The position numbers were made by a program, and so were the translations under genes. Below the pieces are notes generated by a model, which saw only the letters and a program-made list of their open reading frames with translations, was not told the DNA's origin and made no database searches. Shown here one piece after another: positions 33,330 to 42,227 of a stretch of DNA of 64,000 bases; position 1 is the stretch's first letter; the number at the start of each line of letters is the position of its first letter. The stretch comes from Kitasatospora sp. NBC_00458 (GTDB taxonomy: Bacteria; Actinomycetota; Actinomycetes; Streptomycetales; Streptomycetaceae). The stretch lies in the NCBI RefSeq assembly GCF_036013975.1, contig NZ_CP107904.1, positions 1,736,001 through 1,800,000 on the forward strand, written 5' to 3'.

Positions 33330-34599
33330 GGTGCACCAACGGTACGCGGGCCGAGACGGCGGTACCGGTGCCCGGTTCCGACTCGATCTCGACGGCGCCC
33401 GCCACCCGTTCGGCCCGGGCTCGCATGCCGGCGAGCCCGAAGCCTCCGGTCGCGCCGCGCACGGGCGGGCGCAGCGGGTCGAAGCCGCGGCCGTCGTCCC
33501 GGACGTCCAGGCTCACCTCGTCGTCGAAGTAGGAGAGCGTGACGCCGGTCCTGGTCGCGTGCGCGTGCCGGCCCACGTTGGCGAGCGCCTCCTGGGCGAT
33601 GCGGAGCAGGGCCGCCTCGCTCTCGTGGTGCATCGGCTCCACGGTTCCGGTGACGGTGAACTCGGCCCGTACGCCGGTCGATTCCGACCAGTGCGCCACG
33701 ACGCCCTCCAGCGCCCCGGGCAGCGCGTCGTGCTGCAGCGGCGCCGGGCCGAGGTTGCGGACCGAGCGGCGCGCCTCGCCGAGGCTCTGCCGGGCCAGAG
33801 CGGCCGCCCGTTCGACGTGGTCACGGGCGGTGGCGGGCGCCGCGCTGTCGGCGGCCGCCTGGAGCTGGGTGACGATGCCGGCCAGTCCCTGGGCGATGGT
33901 GTCGTGGATCTCGGCGGCGAGCCGGCGCCGCTCGTCGTGGACGCCCGCCTCCCTGGCCTGGACGACGAGTTGGGCGTGCAGGCCCGCGTTCTCCCGCATC
34001 GCCTCCTCCAACCGGGCGTTGGCGCGCCGTAGTTCCGCGATGGTGTCGGCCTTGGCCCGGGTGCTCTCGCCCTCCTTGACGGAGAAGTGGTGGAGCAGCA
34101 GGGCGATCGAGCCGCTGAGCGCGTAGACCGCCGCGAATCCGGTCCACTGGGTGGGGCCGGTCGGCGGGAAGCCCCCGACGCTGACGGCGGACATCGGCAC
34201 GGCCGTGGCGAGCAGCCCGGCGCGCGCCAGACGGGGCGGCAGCCAGCGGACGGCGTCGTAGTAGCCGATCAACGCGTAGACGAGGAAGGCCGGGGTCAGC
34301 CAGCAGAGCGCGCAGGAGATCACGAACCGGAGGGCGTAGTACACCTGGCCCGCGGTACCGGGCTCCGACGGTCCGGGCCGTGTCAGGCCTGGTCCCACCG
34401 GCCCGGGGGCCGTCCGGTTCCACCACAGGTGCAGCACGGTCGCGGCACCCACGAGCGCCGCCGCCCCGTACCGCTCGCCCGCCCCGCCGAGGCCGCCGGT
34501 GGCCGCCGCCCCCAGCGAGGCGACGCCCAGCAGGAGGCCCGGCGACCACCGGTAGAACTGTTCCCAGCGGACCTCCAGCGGCACCGCGTCACGCACCAT
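33322..34599 (-). CDS. sensor histidine kinase, HPK7/DesK type
   Basis: A 425-residue membrane kinase. Five or six hydrophobic segments fill residues 15-170, a coiled coil follows, and the HisKA_3 dimerisation box carries the phospho-acceptor His in Ala-Glu-Ile-His-Asp-Thr-Ile-Ala-Gln-Gly-Leu. The HATPase has Ala-Leu-Ala-Asn-Val-Gly-Arg-His (N box) and Asp-Asp-Gly-Arg-Gly-Phe (G1). It partners the NarL-type regulator downstream. ATG at 34599 was chosen over an upstream frame extension that lacks a ribosome site. Confidence 0.9.
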   Translation of the reverse strand: MVRDAVPLEVRWEQFYRWSPGLLLGVASLGAAATGGLGGAGERYGAAALVGAATVLHLWWNRTAPGPVGPGLTRPGPSEPGTAGQVYYALRFVISCALCWLTPAFLVYALIGYYDAVRWLPPRLARAGLLATAVPMSAVSVGGFPPTGPTQWTGFAAVYALSGSIALLLHHFSVKEGESTRAKADTIAELRRANARLEEAMRENAGLHAQLVVQAREAGVHDERRRLAAEIHDTIAQGLAGIVTQLQAAADSAAPATARDHVERAAALARQSLGEARRSVRNLGPAPLQHDALPGALEGVVAHWSESTGVRAEFTVTGTVEPMHHESEAALLRIAQEALANVGRHAHATRTGVTLSYFDDEVSLDVRDDGRGFDPLRPPVRGATGGFGLAGMRARAERVAGAVEIESEPGTGTAVSARVPLVHHD

Positions 34600-34619
34600 G
34601 GGGCCATTCTGCGAGCCGG

Positions 34620-35360
34620 TCACTCCCAACGGAACCACCGCACGGCGGCGGCGACCAGGACGGCGCTCCACAACGCCGTCACCCCGAGCGCGGACCAGTC
34701 GGGCCACGCGCCGCGCATCGCCTGGTCGAGCGCCCGGGCGGCCGCCCCGAACGGGGTGGACCCGAGGATGCGCCGGGCGGCCTCCGGCAGGACCTGGGCC
34801 GGGCCCCACAGCCCCGCGGAGACGGCCAGCGGGAAGAACGCGACCGTGGCGACGCCGGTGGCGAGCTTCGTGGTCGGGGCGACCGCGGCGAGGACGGTGC
34901 CGAGCGCGAGCGCCACCAGGACGGCGAGGGCGAGGGCCAGCGCGTAGCCCGGCAGGTGCCCGGGCAGCGGCACGCCGTGGACGACCCGGCCGACGGCCAG
35001 GACGAGGAGCACCGAGCCGAGGGCCGTGACGGCGTGGAGGGCTATCTGCGCCGTCAGGAGGGTGAGCGGCCGGACCGGCGTGGTGGACATCCGGCGCAGG
35101 ACGCCCTGCTCCCGGTAGCCGACCAGGACCCCCGGCATGACCTGCGTACCGGACATGATCACGGCGAGCAGCACCAGCACGGGGACGTAGGCGTCGACCA
35201 TCCGCCGGCCGCCGAGCGCCGGGTCCGCCGCGCGGAAGGCCGGCAGCAGACCGAGGACGACCAGCAGCAGGGTCGGGAAGGCCACCACCCAGAACACCCC
35301 GGCGCGGTGACGGACGACCAGACGGGCCTCGGCCTTCAGCACGGCCGTCGACGCGGACAC
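34620..35360 (-). CDS. ABC-2 type transporter permease
   Basis: A 246-residue integral membrane protein with six predicted helices and the amphipathic Gly-Tyr-Arg-Glu-Gln-Gly-Val-Leu-Arg-Arg-Met-Ser-Thr-Thr-Pro segment characteristic of ABC-2 exporters of the DrrB/YhhJ type. It follows the ATPase gene by 1 bp and precedes the kinase gene by 20 bp. The four genes form an exporter with its own two-component control, an arrangement known from antibiotic-stress and lipid exporters. Confidence 0.9.
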   Translation of the reverse strand: MSASTAVLKAEARLVVRHRAGVFWVVAFPTLLLVVLGLLPAFRAADPALGGRRMVDAYVPVLVLLAVIMSGTQVMPGVLVGYREQGVLRRMSTTPVRPLTLLTAQIALHAVTALGSVLLVLAVGRVVHGVPLPGHLPGYALALALAVLVALALGTVLAAVAPTTKLATGVATVAFFPLAVSAGLWGPAQVLPEAARRILGSTPFGAAARALDQAMRGAWPDWSALGVTALWSAVLVAAAVRWFRWE

Positions 35361-35361
35361 C

Positions 35362-36396
35362 TCAGGCCTCCCGTCCGGTGAGGCGGAGGTAGGCGTCGTC
35401 CAGCGTGGGGTTCACGACCCGGAGGCGGTGCGCCGTGATGCCGTGCCCGGCGAGCAGCGCGATCAGCGCCCCGACCGTCTCGTCCGTCCCGCACACGCTC
35501 ACCCGGCCGCCCCCGGCCGCACCTCCGTGCCCGTCGTGGCCGTCCCCGTGGCCGTCGCCGTCCCCGTGCCCGTGCCCGTCGTGGCCGTCCCCGTGGCCGT
35601 CGCCGTCGTGGCCGTGCCCGTGCCCGTCCCCGTCCCCGTCCCCGTCCCGCCGCACGGACAGCACGCCGGGCAGCGCGGCCAGGTCGAGGTCGTCGACGGG
35701 GCGGGAGGGGGTGAAGGTGACGACCGTGGCGGCGTCGGTGCGGCGGATCAGCCCGGCGGGCGTGTCGAGGGCGACGACCCGGCCCGCGTCGAGGACGGCG
35801 ATCCGGTCGCACAGACGCTGGGCCTCCTCCATGACGTGGGTGACGAGGAGGACGGTCACCCCGGAGTCGCGCACGTCCTCGACCAGCGCCCAGGTGTCGC
35901 GCCGGGCCCGCGGATCCAGCCCCGTGGTGAGTTCGTCGAGCACGACCGCCCGGGGGCGGCCGACGAGGGCGAGCGCGATGGACAGGCGCTGCCGCTGGCC
36001 GCCGGAGAGCACCCCGAAGCGGACGTCGAGCCGGTCGGTCAGGCCGAGCCGGTCGGCGAGCGCCCGCCAGTCGGCCGGGGCCGGGTGGAACGCGCTGTGC
36101 AGCCGCAGGGCCTCCCGGACGGTCAGGTTCTCCTGGAGCGCGCTCCGCTGGAGCTGCACGCCGAGGACGCGGGTGACGTCCCGGCGGTCGGTGCGCGGGT
36201 CGAACCCGGCCACCCGGACCCGTCCGGCGTCGGGCGTCCGCAGTCCCGCGACGCACTCGACCGTGGTCGTCTTGCCCGCGCCGTTCGGGCCGAGCACGCC
36301 GAAGACCTCGCCTTCCCCGACGGTGAAGGACACGTCGTCGACGACGGGCCGGCCTCCGTAGGACTTGCGCAGTCCGGTGACTTCGATGATGGGCAT
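35362..36396 (-). CDS. ABC transporter ATPase (DrrA-like) with His/Asp/Gly-rich insertion
   Basis: A 344-residue ATPase. Walker A is Gly-Pro-Asn-Gly-Ala-Gly-Lys-Thr-Thr near residue 38, the signature is Leu-Ser-Gly-Gly-Gln-Arg-Gln near 135, and Walker B is Ala-Val-Val-Leu-Asp-Glu near 155. Here Asp-Glu-Leu-Thr-Thr-Gly-Leu-Asp replaces the usual Glu-Pro-Thr D-loop lead. The DrrA-like C-terminal domain (Asn-Pro-Thr-Leu-Asp-Asp-Ala-Tyr) is interrupted at about residues 253-295 by a run of His, Asp and Gly encoded by 6-bp-type repeats (35521-35650). Such a run could bind metal ions or be an expanded repeat. ATG at 36396 was chosen at the conserved Met-Pro-Ile-Ile-Glu-Val. Confidence 0.88.
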   Translation of the reverse strand: MPIIEVTGLRKSYGGRPVVDDVSFTVGEGEVFGVLGPNGAGKTTTVECVAGLRTPDAGRVRVAGFDPRTDRRDVTRVLGVQLQRSALQENLTVREALRLHSAFHPAPADWRALADRLGLTDRLDVRFGVLSGGQRQRLSIALALVGRPRAVVLDELTTGLDPRARRDTWALVEDVRDSGVTVLLVTHVMEEAQRLCDRIAVLDAGRVVALDTPAGLIRRTDAATVVTFTPSRPVDDLDLAALPGVLSVRRDGDGDGDGHGHGHDGDGHGDGHDGHGHGDGDGHGDGHDGHGGAAGGGRVSVCGTDETVGALIALLAGHGITAHRLRVVNPTLDDAYLRLTGREA

Positions 36397-36575
36397 GCCC
36401 CGATGATCACGGCCCGGGGCCCCGCCGGGCATCGCCCGTCCCGCTCGACCGGGCATCCCCCGATCGGATGATGCCGGACGTCCGACCCGTCCGTGGAACC
36501 GGGAGCGCCGGGGCCCTCAGGAACGGGGAGGCCGGGATCGGACCGGACCCGGACCCGGACCCGGGACGCCAGGGC

Positions 36576-37451
36576 TCACTCCACCGTGATGCCCAGCAGC
36601 TCAAGGAAGGCGGCGGCAGCCGGGGGGCAGCCCTCCCGGCTCCAGACCACGTACTCGGCGCGGACCGGTGCGTCCGCGACCTCGATCGTGACCAGCCCCG
36701 TCAGGCTCGCGACGTACGACGGCGGGAGCAGCGCCACCCCCAGACCGGCGCCGATCAGCCGGGCCAGGTAGTCCGCGTTGGTCACCTCGAAGACGACCTC
36801 GCGGGTGAGACCCGCGGCGGCGAAGGCCAGATCGGACTGGGCCCGGCCCGCGGTCTTCGCCGGGAGGTCCACGAACTCCTCCGAGGCCAGCCGGCGGAGG
36901 TCGACCGAGGTCTCGCCGGCGAGCGGGTGCCCAGGGGAGACCACGGCGACCAGCCGCTCCCGGGCCAGTTCCCGCGCCATCACGCCCCGGGGACGCGCCG
37001 TGACCGGAATGCCGAGGAAGGCCACGTCGGCCCCGCCCTGCCTGACCTGCTCGACGAGTTCGTCGCTCGCCCCCACGCCGAGGCTGACCCGGGCCTTCGG
37101 ATGGCGCCGGTGGAACTCCCCGAGGACGGCGGGGACGTCCACGGCGGCGACCGTGGGGATCAGCCCCACCGTCAGACGCCCGCGCACCTCCCCGACGGCC
37201 GCCGCGACCTCGGCGGCCGCCCGGTCCGCGGCGTCCAGGCACTGCCGCGCGGCCGGCAGGAAGGCCGCGCCCGCCGGGGTCAACCGGACCCGGCGGCTGG
37301 TGCGTTCGAAGAGCCTCGTGCCCAACTCCTTCTCCAGGCGCGCGATCTGGTGACTGAGTGCGGACTGCACCACCAGGCAACGCTGGGCGGCCCTCGTGAA
37401 GCTGTTCGTCTCGGCCACGGCGATCACGTAACGCATCTGCTGGAGCTCCAT
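36576..37451 (-). CDS. LysR-family transcriptional regulator
   Basis: A 291-residue LysR protein. HTH residues 1-60 (Ser-Phe-Thr-Arg-Ala-Ala-Gln-Arg-Cys-Leu-Val-Val-Gln-Ser-Ala-Leu-Ser-His-Gln) are followed by Phe-Glu-Arg-Thr-Ser-Arg and an effector domain. It is divergent from a DMT exporter and MFS exporter pair and is the likely regulator of both. A 17-bp imperfect inverted repeat lies 10 bp upstream of its start. Confidence 0.92.
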   Translation of the reverse strand: MELQQMRYVIAVAETNSFTRAAQRCLVVQSALSHQIARLEKELGTRLFERTSRRVRLTPAGAAFLPAARQCLDAADRAAAEVAAAVGEVRGRLTVGLIPTVAAVDVPAVLGEFHRRHPKARVSLGVGASDELVEQVRQGGADVAFLGIPVTARPRGVMARELARERLVAVVSPGHPLAGETSVDLRRLASEEFVDLPAKTAGRAQSDLAFAAAGLTREVVFEVTNADYLARLIGAGLGVALLPPSYVASLTGLVTIEVADAPVRAEYVVWSREGCPPAAAAFLELLGITVE

Positions 37452-37461
37452 CGATCCATCG

Positions 37462-37478
37462 TGATACGCGATGCATCA
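37462..37478. promoter_or_regulatory. imperfect inverted repeat, candidate LysR box
   Basis: TGATACGCGATGCATCA has TGAT/ATCA arms and T-N11-A-like spacing, just upstream of the LysR start codon. The related CATCGAT sequence occurs at the start codon (37449-37455) and again at 37501-37507, giving a cluster of similar half-sites. Confidence 0.4.
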
Positions 37479-37650
37479 GGTGACAAGCATGTGTTGGACT
37501 CATCGATGCGCCCGGCCCGACACTGATGGCGGGCGCACACGGCGGGCACGCCCCCGGCCGGCCCCGACCGGACGAGCCTCCGGTCGGGGCCCCGCCGGAG
37601 TCCCCGAAGCCGTACCGCCGCGCCGCCCCCACCCCACCTCCCGCGTCCGG

Positions 37651-37700
37651 ACCCGGACGTGCCCGGACGTGCCTGGACGTGCCCGCTCGTGCCCGGACGA
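37651..37700. repeat. five 10-bp tandem repeats in divergent promoter region
   Basis: Five contiguous 10-bp units of the form GCCCGGACGT (37651-37700); units 1-3 and 5 differ from the consensus by at most one base and unit 4 by two. The period equals about one DNA helical turn. They lie 86 bp upstream of the DMT exporter gene, in the 335-bp region divergent from the LysR gene. Confidence 0.6.
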
Positions 37701-37786
37701 GCTCGCGCCACACCACCAGGCCGACCGATCGACGGACAACGCCGACCACGACACCCCGCGAGCCACGAGGCGAGACGTGAAGCGAG

Positions 37787-38812
37787 ATGACGAACAGACA
37801 GAACCTGCCCACCGCGGCCCTGACCGGCCTGGCGCCGACGGTCTGGGGCAGCACCTACCTGGTGACCACCGAACTGCTGCCGCCGGACCGGCCGCTCCTG
37901 GCGACCACCGTGCGGGCCCTGCCCGGCGGGCTGGTCCTGCTGGCCCTCGGCCGGCGACTTCCCGCCGGACTCTGGTGGTGGCGCGCACTGGTGCTGGGCG
38001 TCCTGAACATCGGCGCCTTCAACTTCCTGCTCTTCGCCGCCGCCTACCGGCTGCCGGGCGGCGTCGCCGCCGTGATCATGTCGGCGCAGCCCGTGTTCGT
38101 GGTGGTCCTCGCCGCGCTGTTCCTCGGCGAGCGCGTCACGTCCCGGCACGCCCTCGCCTGCCTCATGGGCGCCGGGGGCGTGGCGCTGCTCGTCCTCAAG
38201 GGATCGGTCTCCCTCGACGCCGTCGGAGTCCTCGCCGCGGTCGGCGGGGCCCTGTGCATGGCCTCGGGTATCACCCTGACCAAGCGGTGGGGCCGCCCCG
38301 AGGGCGTCGGCCTGCTCACCTTCACCGGCTGGCAACTCACCGCGGGCGGCGTGGTCCTGCTGCCGTTCTGGCTGTCCGTGGAGGATCCTCCCGACGGTCT
38401 CACCGGCGCCGGGGTCCTCGGGTTCGCCTACCTCATCACCCTCGGCGCGGTCCTGAGCTACGTCGTGTGGTTCCGGGGCATCGAACGCCTGCCGGCCGTC
38501 GCGGTCTCCTTCCTCGCACTGGCCAGCCCGATCGTGGCGACGCTCCTGGGCTACCTCCTCAAGGACCAGACGCTGTCCGCCCTCCAGGTCGTCGGCATCG
38601 CCGTCGTCTTCGCGGCCGTCATGCTCGGCCAGTCCCGGCCGGCCGGGCCGCGGCCCCCGGGGAATCCCCCGACCGAGGCCCTCCCCGGAGCCCCGCCCCC
38701 CGCCGCCACCCCGCCCCTCCCTCCACCTCCACCTCCGCCGGCCCCTGCCCCTGTCCCGACGCCGAGCGCCAACCGGGCACCGCGCCCGACCACCTCCGGA
38801 GAGACGACATGA
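37787..38812 (+). CDS. EamA/DMT-family exporter (RhaT/YdcZ-like)
   Basis: A 341-residue membrane protein. Ten predicted helices in two EamA repeats occupy residues 8-285 (Thr-Val-Trp-Gly-Ser-Thr-Tyr-Leu in the first, Tyr-Leu-Ile-Thr-Leu-Gly-Ala-Val-Leu-Ser-Tyr in the second). The last 55 residues form a Pro-rich cytosolic tail. It is the first gene after the LysR divergent region and overlaps the MFS gene by 4 nt (ATGA). Such proteins export amino acids or small metabolites; the substrate here is unknown. Confidence 0.9.
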   Translation: MTNRQNLPTAALTGLAPTVWGSTYLVTTELLPPDRPLLATTVRALPGGLVLLALGRRLPAGLWWWRALVLGVLNIGAFNFLLFAAAYRLPGGVAAVIMSAQPVFVVVLAALFLGERVTSRHALACLMGAGGVALLVLKGSVSLDAVGVLAAVGGALCMASGITLTKRWGRPEGVGLLTFTGWQLTAGGVVLLPFWLSVEDPPDGLTGAGVLGFAYLITLGAVLSYVVWFRGIERLPAVAVSFLALASPIVATLLGYLLKDQTLSALQVVGIAVVFAAVMLGQSRPAGPRPPGNPPTEALPGAPPPAATPPLPPPPPPPAPAPVPTPSANRAPRPTTSGETT

Positions 38813-40071
38813 CCACACGAGAAGTGACCCAGCCCGTCACACCGCAGAAGGAGGCGGGCCCGGCCGGCGGCTGGCCGGGCGTGGCCGCCATCACGGCCAG
38901 CCTCTTCGTCTTCCTCACCACCGAACTGATGCCCATCGGCCTGCTCACCCCGCTCAGCGAGAGCCTCCAGGTCTCCGTGGGCACCGCCGGCCTCATGGTC
39001 ACGGCGCAGGGCGTCGCAGCCGGTATCGGCGTGCCGTTCGTCGTGGCGTGGACCCGCCGGGTCAACCGGCGCCGGCTGCTGGCCACGCTCCTCGCCGTGC
39101 TGGCCGTCGGCAACCTGATCACCTCGATCGCTCCGGCCTATCCGCTGATCCTGGTCACCCGCATGGTCATGGGCTTCGCCAGCGGCGCCTTCTGGGCCAT
39201 CGGCGTCAGCATGGCGATGCGCATCGTCCCGGAGCGGCACGCCAACCGGGCCGCCGCCGTCGTGATGTCCGGCATCTCGATCGCCACCGTCGTCGGCATC
39301 CCCCTCGGCACCCTGCTCGAAAGCGCCGGCTCCTGGCGCACCACCTTCCTGATCTGGGCCGGCCTCAGCGCCGCGGTGCTCCTCGCCGTCGCCCTCACGA
39401 TCCCGTCGCTGCCGTCCGCGAACGCGGTCTCCGTGCGCGAGGTCTTCGGACTGCCCGTCAGGAACGTGCCGCTGCGCCTGGTCCTGGTGATGGTCGTGTT
39501 CTTCGTCCTCGGCCACTTCGGCGCCTACACCTTCGTCCGCCCCTACCTGGAGGACAGCACCTCCGCCACCGTCGGCTTCGTCACCCTCGTCCTCGTCGTC
39601 TTCGGCGTCGGCGGCGCGATCGGCAACTTCGTCGGCGGCCGGACCGTCGAGCGGAGCCCGCGGGGCAGCTTCGTCGGGGGCGGCCTCCTCCTGGTCGCCG
39701 CACTCGTCATGCTGCTGACCGTCGGCGCGAACGACACCGGCGTCATCGCCGCCATGGTGCTGTGGGGTATCGCCTTCGGCGTCGTCCAGCTCAGCCAGAT
39801 CACCATGACGCTCGCAGCGGCACCCGAGACCTTCGAGGCCGCGATGTCGCTCAACACCATGGCCTACAACACCTGCATCGCCCTGGGCGCCCTCATCGGC
39901 GGCCTGTTCGCCGACCACACCGGCGTCGCCGGTGTCCTCCGCTTCGGCATCGTCCTGGTATCCCTCGCCGTGCTCCTCCGCGCCGCCACCGGCCGCCGGC
40001 CCGCACCGGTGGACTCCCAGGTGCCGGACACCGCGTGGTCCCTGCACCACCCTCCCGCACCCGGAGCCTGA
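38809..40071 (+). CDS. MFS transporter (AraJ/CmlA-like efflux)
   Basis: A 420-residue, twelve-helix MFS protein. Thr-Glu-Leu-Met-Pro-Ile-Gly-Leu-Leu-Thr-Pro in helix 1, Arg-Arg-Val-Asn-Arg-Arg-Arg between helices 2 and 3, and Ser-Gly-Ala-Phe-Trp-Ala in helix 4 show the same group as the MFS at 18172. Its ATG overlaps the DMT gene stop. Two exporters in one operon under a LysR gene suggests resistance to, or release of, a common class of compound. Confidence 0.9.
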   Translation: MTTREVTQPVTPQKEAGPAGGWPGVAAITASLFVFLTTELMPIGLLTPLSESLQVSVGTAGLMVTAQGVAAGIGVPFVVAWTRRVNRRRLLATLLAVLAVGNLITSIAPAYPLILVTRMVMGFASGAFWAIGVSMAMRIVPERHANRAAAVVMSGISIATVVGIPLGTLLESAGSWRTTFLIWAGLSAAVLLAVALTIPSLPSANAVSVREVFGLPVRNVPLRLVLVMVVFFVLGHFGAYTFVRPYLEDSTSATVGFVTLVLVVFGVGGAIGNFVGGRTVERSPRGSFVGGGLLLVAALVMLLTVGANDTGVIAAMVLWGIAFGVVQLSQITMTLAAAPETFEAAMSLNTMAYNTCIALGALIGGLFADHTGVAGVLRFGIVLVSLAVLLRAATGRRPAPVDSQVPDTAWSLHHPPAPGA

Positions 40072-40087
40072 GCGGTAGCGTGTCGGC

Positions 40088-40639
40088 ATGACGATCAACC
40101 ACATTCCGGTGACGGTTCAACAGATCGGCGCAGCTCTGGCCGCATTGGGCCGGTACGAAGGAAACAACACGGCGGCCGAGCACGCCGACTACGCCGCGCA
40201 GTTCAGCCACCCCGACATCTACCGGGTGCGGCTGATCAACGCCCTGTTGGGCTTCGTGCAGAAGGAGGCGATGCTCGCCGACGAGGTCGAGCCGGACGCC
40301 GAGAACCCGATGGCCGCGTTGGGCGAGCAGCTGAAGTCCGCCGACGCCTGGGAGCTGTCGCCGCAGGTCGACTTCATACGCTGGCAGGTCGAGCGGGCCA
40401 GCATCCCGCTGCAGCTGATCGCCTCGGACCGGAACAGCGGACCGCTGCCGGTCGCCGCCGTGTACGCCGCCGAGGCGATGCACATCCTGCTGGGAAGGTT
40501 CGACACACCCGAGGCCGCCGTCGACCTCGACGCCCTCGCCGGCCACGTCGCCGAGGTGCGCAGGGCCCGCGAACTGCTGCGGGTCGCCATCGAGAACACC
40601 GACATCCTGCTGAACGCACTCGACCCGAACGGCGAGTAG
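40088..40639 (+). CDS. conserved-looking hypothetical protein, alpha-helical
   Basis: A 183-residue cytosolic protein with regular codon use and no domain that I recognise. It looks all-alpha (Gln-Gln-Ile-Gly-Ala-Ala-Leu-Ala-Ala-Leu-Gly-Arg-Tyr, Arg-Leu-Ile-Asn-Ala-Leu-Leu-Gly-Phe, Ala-Arg-Glu-Leu-Leu-Arg-Val-Ala) and acidic. It starts 16 bp after the MFS stop without a strong ribosome site, so it may be read through from that operon. Confidence 0.7.
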   Translation: MTINHIPVTVQQIGAALAALGRYEGNNTAAEHADYAAQFSHPDIYRVRLINALLGFVQKEAMLADEVEPDAENPMAALGEQLKSADAWELSPQVDFIRWQVERASIPLQLIASDRNSGPLPVAAVYAAEAMHILLGRFDTPEAAVDLDALAGHVAEVRRARELLRVAIENTDILLNALDPNGE

Positions 40640-40687
40640 CCCCCGGGCCGCATCCATCCCGTCCCGCCGCCCGTCCCGCCACCGGGC

Positions 40688-40885
40688 GGCGGGACGGAGG
40701 CGCGGTACATGACGGCGTCGGCCGAACCCGGTCTCGTCGGCGATGCGGAAGGACGCGATGCCGGGGAGCGGATCCTCCTCGAAGGCCTCGCGGACCCGGC
40801 GGACGGTGTCGGCCCTGGGGAGCAGGCCGTCGTCGTCCGGCGCCACCAGCACGTCGGTGCCGCCGAGTCCGCGCAGCCGCTCGAC
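40688..40885 (-). pseudogene. remnant of a family 2-like glycosyltransferase
   Basis: On the minus strand, about 66 codons read like the middle of a glycosyltransferase: Thr-Asp-Val-Leu-Val then Asp-Asp-Asp-Gly, Ala-Asp-Thr-Val-Arg-Arg-Val-Arg-Glu-Ala-Phe, Gly-Ile-Ala-Ser-Phe-Arg-Ile. There is no complete gene around it: the frame then runs antisense into the plus-strand gene ending at 40639. I treat it as a decayed fragment. Confidence 0.4.
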
Positions 40886-40962
40886 GCCCGGAGAACCGCC
40901 TCCACTTCCAGGCGCTCTCATGACCACACATCGACACGCGCGGGACGCTACCCGCCCGCCGG

Positions 40963-41642
40963 TCAGGCGATGAGGTCGAAGACCGTCTCGCTCTTCATCG
41001 CGGGGCTGACACCGGCGCGCAGGTAGGAGTTCATGGAGTTCGCCTCGAACTCGGTCAGGTCGGACGGGATGACGACCTCCACGGAGAAGGAGCCTCGGGC
41101 GTCCGTCTTCGTGTCCCGCAGGTCCCGCACCTTGTGATCAGCACCGAGGGGGTCCTTGACGACGAACGCAACCCGGACGATCACGTCGGGCGGGTAGTTC
41201 TCGCCCGTCAGCACCGTCTTGGCCCCGCCCCGCCCGCTGTCGGGGGAGGCGGTGAGGACACGGACAGCGGTCGGGGTCGCACTGCTGCCGGCCACCGCGC
41301 CGGGCAGCGGGTTGACGGACGGCCTTGGGCTTGCGCCGCCGGCCGGGGCCGCAGTGACGGTGGGGCCTGCGACCGTGACGGTCGGGCCGGGCACGGTGAC
41401 GGTGACGGCCGGCTGCGGCCCGGCGTCGCTGCCGACCCGGGCCTGGGTGAGGAAGCCACCCGCGAACCCGGCCCCGAGGGTGACAACGGCCACGACGGCG
41501 GTGACCACCGCGCTCCAGCCCTGAAGGTCGATCCGGCGGCGATGCACCGGCGGGCGGCGGGCGGCGGCGCCGACGGCTGCGGGGGGATCCCGGGAACGGG
41601 CGGCGGCGTGGTCGGGCGGCTGGGCGTGGACGGCGCGGTCAC
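40963..41642 (-). CDS. membrane-anchored extracytoplasmic protein, apparently frameshifted
   Basis: The protein has a Pro/Ala-rich cytosolic N-terminus, one membrane helix (Ala-Val-Val-Thr-Ala-Val-Val-Ala-Val-Val-Thr-Leu-Gly), a Val/Thr/Pro-rich linker and a C-terminal beta domain opening Ser-Pro-Asp-Ser-Gly-Arg, resembling IPT/TIG-like modules. GTG at 41642 with GGGGGAG upstream starts in one frame, but the membrane helix and the rest are in another. The shift falls at a 7-bp tandem repeat (CCGCCCG, about 41550-41570). It may be a mutation or a sequencing slip; the only start in the second frame (41670) has no ribosome site. Confidence 0.55.
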
Positions 41643-42222
41643 AGAGTCTCCCCCTCGTTCTGCGGCCCACACGGGGCCATGATCAACGGGCTCTTGGTTA
41701 CCACACCACATCGCGCCGTGTCGCGAACGAGGAAAGCCCATGGCGTGGAGGAGGCGAGCACGAAGCCACCGGCTCCCTTCAACGGGCGCGTGATCGTCGG
41801 CAGGGTATCGACGGCGGCCGGTGTGCCCCCGCCGGGGTCACGGGGCGGAAGCGTCCGGATCTCGGCGCCTGCGAAGGGAATCGGCCGGACGCCGTCGAGG
41901 TGGACGGTGAGAGCCCGAACGCGGGTGTCCCGGGCTGGCCGGGGGGCTACCCCCATCCGGAATTCGTCGAGCTCGTGCCGGCCGGAGAGAGGCACCCGGA
42001 CCCGGGGCGGAAATGACGGCGGGTCAGGAAGGCCGGCGAGAGGTAGGCACCGATCCGATGAGAGGCCGTGGCACCAGCCAGACCATGCGACTCGACGGAG
42101 CATCGCGCAGGGCGCACCCACCCGACCCGAGTGCCCCGCATCTGTCTCGGTCCGACACGTCGCACTCTTCGGATCTACCTTCCGAAGAGGATCGGACGGG
42201 CACGCCTGCCCGACGCGCTTTA
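41643..42222. other. stretch without a convincing gene, left of the island boundary
   Basis: 580 bp before the pirin remnant. Long frames exist on both strands, but none has a ribosome site, a recognisable domain or consistent codon use. A segment near 41700-41950 on the minus strand is somewhat protein-like but I could not place it. Confidence 0.3.
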
Positions 42223-42227
42223 CCAGG

